Assembly (NCBI RefSeq): GCF_001908185.1
Contig: NZ_LGHM01000026.1
Coordinates: forward strand, 22,653 to 86,652
Length of the DNA stretch: 64,000 nt
Direction of reading: 5' to 3'
Source: Bradyrhizobium sp. AS23.2
Lineage (GTDB): Bacteria > Pseudomonadota > Alphaproteobacteria > Rhizobiales > Xanthobacteraceae
In this document: positions 59,830 through 64,000 of the stretch, piece by piece
How positions within the stretch are numbered: position 1 is the stretch's first letter
How the letters are laid out: every line of letters begins with the position of its first letter
Translations under genes and position numbers: made by a program
Notes under the pieces: model-generated
Database searches by the model: none
The model's input: the letters and a program-made list of their open reading frames with translations, nothing else
Told to the model about the DNA's origin: nothing

Positions 59830-60234
59830 ATGGACGAGCAAGCTGCCGAGACCGGCGCGGCGACGGGCGGCGTCAACATCCTGCTCCGCCTGGAGGGCCT
59901 GACCCTGTTTGCGGGCATGGTGATGCTCTACGCGGCCTGGGGCGGCTCCTGGCTGGTGTTCGCCCTGCTCTTCTTCGTTCCCGATCTGAGCTTCCTGGCA
60001 TACCTGTCGGACGCCAAATTCGGCGCCCTCGTCTACAACGCGGCCCACAGCTACATGCTGCCGGTGACGCTGATGACGCTGGGCTTCGGCTTCGCCTCGC
60101 CCCTCACCCTGTCGATCGCCTTGATCTGGCTCGCCCATATCGGCATCGACCGGGCGCTCGGCTATGGCCTGAAATATTCGGCCGGGTTCGGCTTCACCCA
60201 TCTCGGCCGGATCGGCCGGCAGAAGGACGCCTGA
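59830..60234 (+). CDS. DUF4260-family membrane protein
   Basis: 134 aa with about four spans. NILLRLEGLTLFAGMVMLYA, ALLFFVPDLSFLAYLSDAKF, GALVYNAAHSYMLPVTLMTL and a conserved end IDRALGYGLKYSAGFGFTHL identify the family clearly. Function unknown. GGAGACGACC precedes the ATG. Divergent from pccB. Confidence 0.88.
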   Translation: MDEQAAETGAATGGVNILLRLEGLTLFAGMVMLYAAWGGSWLVFALLFFVPDLSFLAYLSDAKFGALVYNAAHSYMLPVTLMTLGFGFASPLTLSIALIWLAHIGIDRALGYGLKYSAGFGFTHLGRIGRQKDA

Positions 60235-60398
60235 CCCCGAACGCTCTGGCGGCGGGAGTGCGGCCATTTTGTCGGCCCTCGCCGGTTGACCAGGCCTGCC
60301 GATTCAGGCTTGCTCGGAACTCACGATCAGGCGCCGAATGTTGCGTGAGCTCAGTCGGTACGGCGGCGGTCACCACGTCTGGCTGCAAGCATCACCCA

Positions 60399-60980
60399 AT
60401 GTCCGCGACGGTCGTCCCCCTGCCGCCGAAGAGTTCGTCCGAAACCACCGACTTCCTGCGCCGGATGGCCAGCATGGTGTCGGGGCGGAACGGCGAGATG
60501 CTGCTGCGCGCCGCAACCCTGATCGAATCGCTCACGCAGCGGGCGATGTCGGCCGAACGGCTCTTTCACGAGCAGCAGGAAGAGAACAAGCGCCTCGTCA
60601 AGCTGCGTGAAGCCACCGAGCTCGTGGTCGCTCAGATCGAGACCCTGCGGAAGCAGCTTGCCGACGTGACCTCGGCTGCCGCCACTGAGCGCGCAGCGTT
60701 CGATGCCGAGCGCGGCAAGCTGCTCGGCCTGATGCAGGATGCCGAAAGCCACATCGGCAAGCTCACCATCGAGCTCGAGACGCTGCGCGCCTCCGTCGAC
60801 AGTTTCAACGAGACCGCGGTCTCCGTGCCGATCGAGGTGCTGCGCCTGGCACGGACACAGTTCGATTTCCTCTGCGACGGCTTTGCCCGCAAGGGCGACC
60901 TGATCTCACAGGCGATGAGCGAGATCGGCGGCTTTGCGATCGACCAGGTGCTGACGGCGAAGAAGACCGATACCGCCTGA
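60399..60980 (+). CDS. Coiled-coil hypothetical protein
   Basis: 193 aa, predicted almost wholly helical. SLTQRAMSAERLFHEQQEEN through KLREATELVVAQIETLRKQL and KLTIELETLRASVDSFNETA form a long coiled coil in the middle. A short C-terminal part has LARTQFDFLCDGFARKGD. No known domain. Start at 60399 without a clear ribosome site. Confidence 0.7.
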   Translation: MSATVVPLPPKSSSETTDFLRRMASMVSGRNGEMLLRAATLIESLTQRAMSAERLFHEQQEENKRLVKLREATELVVAQIETLRKQLADVTSAAATERAAFDAERGKLLGLMQDAESHIGKLTIELETLRASVDSFNETAVSVPIEVLRLARTQFDFLCDGFARKGDLISQAMSEIGGFAIDQVLTAKKTDTA

Positions 60981-61138
60981 GCTGGCCACGGCTGGCGAAT
61001 TGACAGCGCGGCGATTCGGCGGCCGGCGAGCCGGTGTGTCGCTGAGCGACTGCTCGGCCTGCATGGTTCGAGACGCCCGCTCTCGCGGGCTCCTCACCAT
61101 GAGATGCACATGGGAGCCGGCGTCGGCGCTATATACTC

Positions 61139-61255
61139 CGTCATTGCGAGCGCAGCGAAGCAATCCAGGGTTCCTCCGCGGAAAGATTCTGGATTGCTTC
61201 GTCGCATCAGCGCAAAATTGCTTCGCAATTTTGTCGCGAGCTCCTCGCAATGACG
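61139..61255. repeat. GTCATTGCGAGCGCAGCG repeat, copy 3 with insert
   Basis: Full-length relative of 48961 that carries an extra internal palindrome (CAAAATTG-CTTCG-CAATTTTG, 61212-61232). Ends CTCGCAATGACG. Confidence 0.85.
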
Positions 61256-61261
61256 AGTCTC

Positions 61262-61918
61262 CTACGGCTCGCCCGCCTTGAACGGCTCCTGCTTGTCCGG
61301 CGGCACAGTCTCCTCCGCCATCGCCAGCAGCATCGCGACCATTACGTAGTTGCCGGCGACCGCCGTGAGGTCGACGATCTGCTGGTCGTTGAAAACCTTC
61401 TTCGCCCGCGCATAGGTCTCGTCGGTGACCTTCTTGGTGGTGGTGAGCTCGGTGACGAAGTCGTAGACGACAGCCTCATCCTCGGCCATCTTCGACGGGC
61501 GCTTGTTGGCCTTGAGCTCCGCGATGATGTCGGGCGACAGGCCCGCCTTCGCCGCCAGCGGCGCGTGGGCGAACCATTCCACCTGCGAGCGCCACTGCCG
61601 CCCGATGATGATGATCGCAAATTCGTTGAGCTTGGTCGGGACCGACGTCTCCCAGCGCAGATAGTAGAACAGGTCGAACAGGCGCTGGCCGAGCACGGGG
61701 CTGCGGATCATCGGATTGTAGGGACCGCCGATGCCGACGCTCGACACCTTCATGATCTGCTCGCCGAGCGGCTTCTGCCTGGCGTCGAGCTGGTCCATGG
61801 TGAGCTGCGGGAAGCGCGGCTCCTTGCTGGTGGCGGGTGCTGCCAACATCGTGGCGGCGAGCCAGCCGCCCGCAGCGGCAAGCGCGAGCGACGACAGCCA
61901 GAGCGGCTTTGAGTTCAT
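61262..61918 (-). CDS. Secreted carboxymuconolactone decarboxylase/AhpD-like protein
   Basis: 218 aa with a signal peptide (LWLSSLALAAAGGWLAATML). The fold segment KLNEFAIIIIGRQWRSQVEW followed by HAPLAAKAGLSPDIIAELKA and FNDQQIVDLTAVAGNYVMVA is the AhpD/CMD helical pattern. The CxxC active site of AhpD is missing (position reads WRSQVEWFAH), as in many CMD relatives. A peroxidase-like or lactone enzyme in the periplasm, uncertain. GGAGGAAAACA precedes the ATG at 61918. Confidence 0.86.
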   Translation of the reverse strand: MNSKPLWLSSLALAAAGGWLAATMLAAPATSKEPRFPQLTMDQLDARQKPLGEQIMKVSSVGIGGPYNPMIRSPVLGQRLFDLFYYLRWETSVPTKLNEFAIIIIGRQWRSQVEWFAHAPLAAKAGLSPDIIAELKANKRPSKMAEDEAVVYDFVTELTTTKKVTDETYARAKKVFNDQQIVDLTAVAGNYVMVAMLLAMAEETVPPDKQEPFKAGEP

Positions 61919-61997
61919 TGTTTTCCTCCCGACCATTTTTCTTGCTTGGTCGGGACGATGCTATTCGAGCGACTTGGTATGCGCCAGCGCGGTGAAG

Positions 61998-62855
61998 CTA
62001 GATCGCGCCGATCTCGGCAAGGCAGGCTTGCGTCAGCGGCATGCGGGCCTCGATGTGGCGCTGCTCGCGGCAATCCATGTTGAGCGCGAACACGGTGTGC
62101 GCGCTGCCCTTCTCAGCCCAGCCGACCATCCAGCCGAGCGACGGCTCGCCGCGCTCTGCCCCTAACAGCCCGGACTTGGCGCGGATGACGCTCTCGCCGG
62201 CCTTGGTGACCGGCAGGATGTCACAGACGAGATCCTGGCTGCGCTTTGAAATCGGCAGCGCGCGGCGGCGCAGCCGGTCGACGAAATCGATCTGCTCGAC
62301 CGGATCGATGCGCAAGGCTCCGGTGAGCCAGAACTGGTCGATGCCGCCGCCGATATCGCGATTGCCGTAGTCGAACAGATCGACATATTTCTGCATTCGC
62401 TCCTGGCCGATGCGACGCGCGATCTCCTGATAGACCGGCACCGCACTCACGAGAATCGCGCTGCGCAGCGTGTGATCCTTGTTCCAGGCTTCGATCGGAC
62501 GCTTCACACCGTCCCAGGGAAACACGTCCTTGTCGGGATCGGCGACAACGCCGGTCTCGAGCGCAATCAGCGAGTTTGGAATCTTGAAGGTCGAGGCCGG
62601 CAGCTTGCCCTCGCCCGAACGCTCGTTGTCGCTGGCGACGATCAGATAGTCGTCGACCTTGTAGGCGACGAAGGTGCCCGCCGTGCCGAGGTCGGTGAAG
62701 CGTTTTGCCAGGCTCTCGCGGATCTCGTTGCGCGGCGGCGCGACATGAGCGAGCGCGCGCTGCGGCATGGTGGCGGCTGCGGCAAGAAGGCCGAGGGTAG
62801 AGCGGCGGGTCAGCAAGAGCAGTGTCCGTTGAATTTGGAAATACCGCGCGACCAT
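61998..62855 (-). CDS. Class D (OXA-type) beta-lactamase
   Basis: 285 aa with a leader (FQIQRTLLLLTRRSTLGLLA). The nucleophile motif is STFK at residues 88-91, SAV at 137-139 and YGN at 163-165. FWL at 175-177 and KSG at 227-229, where class D normally has K-[TS]-G, complete the set. All class D markers are intact, so a functional enzyme hydrolysing beta-lactams is likely. Chromosomal, with no mobile element beside it. The frame extends upstream to 63143 but the Met at 62855 starts the leader. Confidence 0.93.
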   Translation of the reverse strand: MVARYFQIQRTLLLLTRRSTLGLLAAAATMPQRALAHVAPPRNEIRESLAKRFTDLGTAGTFVAYKVDDYLIVASDNERSGEGKLPASTFKIPNSLIALETGVVADPDKDVFPWDGVKRPIEAWNKDHTLRSAILVSAVPVYQEIARRIGQERMQKYVDLFDYGNRDIGGGIDQFWLTGALRIDPVEQIDFVDRLRRRALPISKRSQDLVCDILPVTKAGESVIRAKSGLLGAERGEPSLGWMVGWAEKGSAHTVFALNMDCREQRHIEARMPLTQACLAEIGAI

Positions 62856-62886
62856 GCAGCCTCTATCGTGGTGAAACGATGACGGG

Positions 62887-63150
62887 CTACCGCGCCCGGC
62901 CCGACAGCCGCAGCACGAACACCAGCACTTCGGCGACGGCCTTGTAGAGGTCGGGCGGGATCTCCTCGCCGAGCTCGACCTTAGAGAGCGCGCCGGCCAA
63001 AATCTCGTTCTCCTCGATCGGGATGTCGTTCGCCCTGGCGATCTCGACGATCTTTGCGCCGATCGTGCCCTTGCCCTTGGCGACGACGACAGGCGCGCCA
63101 CTGCCCTTCTCGTAATGCAGCGCGATCGCGAGCTTGGACTCATCGCTCAT
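62887..63150 (-). CDS. FlhB C-terminal domain homologue (export switch-like)
   Basis: 87 aa. KLAIALHYEKGSGAPVVVAK, then GKGTIGAKIVEIARANDIPI and ELGEEIPPDLYKAVAEVLVF match the cytoplasmic tail of FlhB/YscU-type export switch proteins. The transmembrane half and the NPTH self-cleavage loop are absent. Such stand-alone tails sit beside fliK in rhizobia. The ATG overlaps the fliK stop by four bases, so expression is coupled and both act in flagellar export switching (inference). Confidence 0.9.
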   Translation of the reverse strand: MSDESKLAIALHYEKGSGAPVVVAKGKGTIGAKIVEIARANDIPIEENEILAGALSKVELGEEIPPDLYKAVAEVLVFVLRLSGRAR

Positions 63151-64000
63151 GTGGCGCGATCCAGGAAATGCCCCGTACGGGTCGGCGCAGGCTGCGGCGG
63201 GGTGCCGTCGCGGACCACGATGTCGCCGGGCTTGAGCTCGGCCCTTGTCAGCGCCTGATTGAGCTCGCTGAGGCCGGCCCGGAGCTGCTGCGCGGTCGCC
63301 GGCCGCTCCGCCCACATCCGCACGAAGGTCTTGTCGCCGTTAAGCGTGATCAGCGCATGCACGGGGCCGGCCGGCTCGACATTGAGCGAGAAGCGCGCGC
63401 GCCAGGCGCGCTTGGCGGGATCGGCGGACTCGCTGCCGCCGTCGCGCGAGATCTCGAACTGCGCCATCGCGGTGCCGTGCGGGGTTGCAAAGGGAATCTC
63501 GAAATTCCACTGCGGCACGGCGGGATCGATGCGATGGCCCGAGGCATCGGTGCGGTCGGGGAGCGAGGCGACCTGGAGCAAGGTCTGCCGTGCGATCGCG
63601 GCATCGGTGTCGTCGAGCAGGCGGTGCACGGTCGCGGCCAGCGGGGTATCAGGCGCGAGCGTCGCCGAAGCGATCGATTGCGGCGACGGCAGCGCACCGC
63701 GGATCGGCGGCGGCGTCGCGCGCGCGGCCGCCTCGAAGACGTGGCCATCAGGCACCGCCTTGTTCGAACCGGGGACGTTGCCGGTCATGCGCGGCAGGTT
63801 CTGCGTGACCTCCTGCAAGAGGCTCGCGGCAAGGCCGGCGGACATCGTTCGCGGCACTGCGGCCTGCGAGACGTCGGCGGCGATATCAGCAAGCACGGCG
63901 ACCGCGAAGGCGGCGCTGCGCGGCATTTGCGGCGTTTGGGCGATGTCCGGTTCGGGCGACAATGATGCTGCCTGCGCCGCCTCGCCCGCGGCCTGAGCCG
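63147..64000 (-). CDS. Flagellar hook-length control protein FliK-like, C-terminal part
   Basis: Partial: the frame is open to the window edge, so the N-terminus is missing. The visible ~284 residues include a low-complexity part and a C-terminal domain beginning QWNFEIPFATPHGTAMAQFE. The FliK substrate-switch core follows: ARFSLNVEPAGPVHALITLN, then VRMWAERPATAQQLRAGLSE. Upstream Ala/Pro-rich residues are typical of the ruler part. It ends with a four-base overlap on the FlhB-like gene. Confidence 0.85.
   Translation of the reverse strand, partial: AQAAGEAAQAASLSPEPDIAQTPQMPRSAAFAVAVLADIAADVSQAAVPRTMSAGLAASLLQEVTQNLPRMTGNVPGSNKAVPDGHVFEAAARATPPPIRGALPSPQSIASATLAPDTPLAATVHRLLDDTDAAIARQTLLQVASLPDRTDASGHRIDPAVPQWNFEIPFATPHGTAMAQFEISRDGGSESADPAKRAWRARFSLNVEPAGPVHALITLNGDKTFVRMWAERPATAQQLRAGLSELNQALTRAELKPGDIVVRDGTPPQPAPTRTGHFLDRAT

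Noticed and set aside
58115..59902. A 595-codon plus-strand reading over pccB
   Set aside because: Antisense shadow of the carboxyltransferase gene; no start signal and no recognisable domain.

Overview
The window looks like a chromosomal segment of a Bradyrhizobium-type alphaproteobacterium. The DNA is GC-rich. Its families are typical of that group: LivJ-type binding proteins, indolepyruvate ferredoxin oxidoreductase, GrlR-like and host-attachment proteins, a FixJ-like regulator, and many small secreted proteins. Intergenic gaps are filled with the palindromic repeat families common in that genus. I see no integrase, transposase, CRISPR array or rRNA operon. One tRNA (Arg, anticodon TCG) is present. 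The species assignment is inference from these traits.

Layout. 0-5.7 kb is an aromatic-type catabolic locus: a P450 fragment and its binding protein diverge from a flavin hydroxylase, a fumarylacetoacetase-family hydrolase and a second binding protein, across a gap with two matching palindromes. 5.7-10.9 kb holds a membrane protein, an ArsR/SRPBCC pair, a serine hydrolase, a divergent SDR and a GNAT protein. 10.9-14.7 kb is a run of small secreted proteins, four with clear curlin-like repeats and one weaker, plus a FixJ-like regulator. It diverges from a split MacAB-type exporter and a small LuxR-type protein (15.3-19.1 kb). 19.3-21.2 kb is a secreted phosphodiesterase behind a probable Pho box. 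21-34 kb is mixed housekeeping and accessory genes, with peroxiredoxin, a histone-H1-like protein, an EamA transporter, a frameshifted AraC regulator, a TetR/reductase pair and the tRNA.

34-43.5 kb contains a large PAS histidine kinase, a half-size EamA remnant, and a CoA-pathway block (DapA-like lyase, Nudix, SDR, MaoC hydratase, DUF35 protein, thiolase) that reads as a beta-oxidation or side-chain cleavage module. 43.9-49 kb has the fused indolepyruvate oxidoreductase and a triheme cytochrome c. 49-58 kb is small enzymes and regulators separated by repeats, including a low-GC secreted peptide next to a broken glutathione transferase copy. 58-64 kb has an acyl-CoA carboxylase beta subunit, an AhpD-like protein, a class D beta-lactamase, and the edge of a flagellar locus (FlhB C-terminal homologue and FliK).

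The points most worth a second look are the multi-subunit curlin-like cluster without a visible curli secretion apparatus, two genes broken at G homopolymers, paired operators in two divergent or autoregulated gaps, and an intergenic repeat whose first bases are the stop codon of the upstream gene at both of its copies. All functional calls are from reading translations by eye; none was confirmed by database search.
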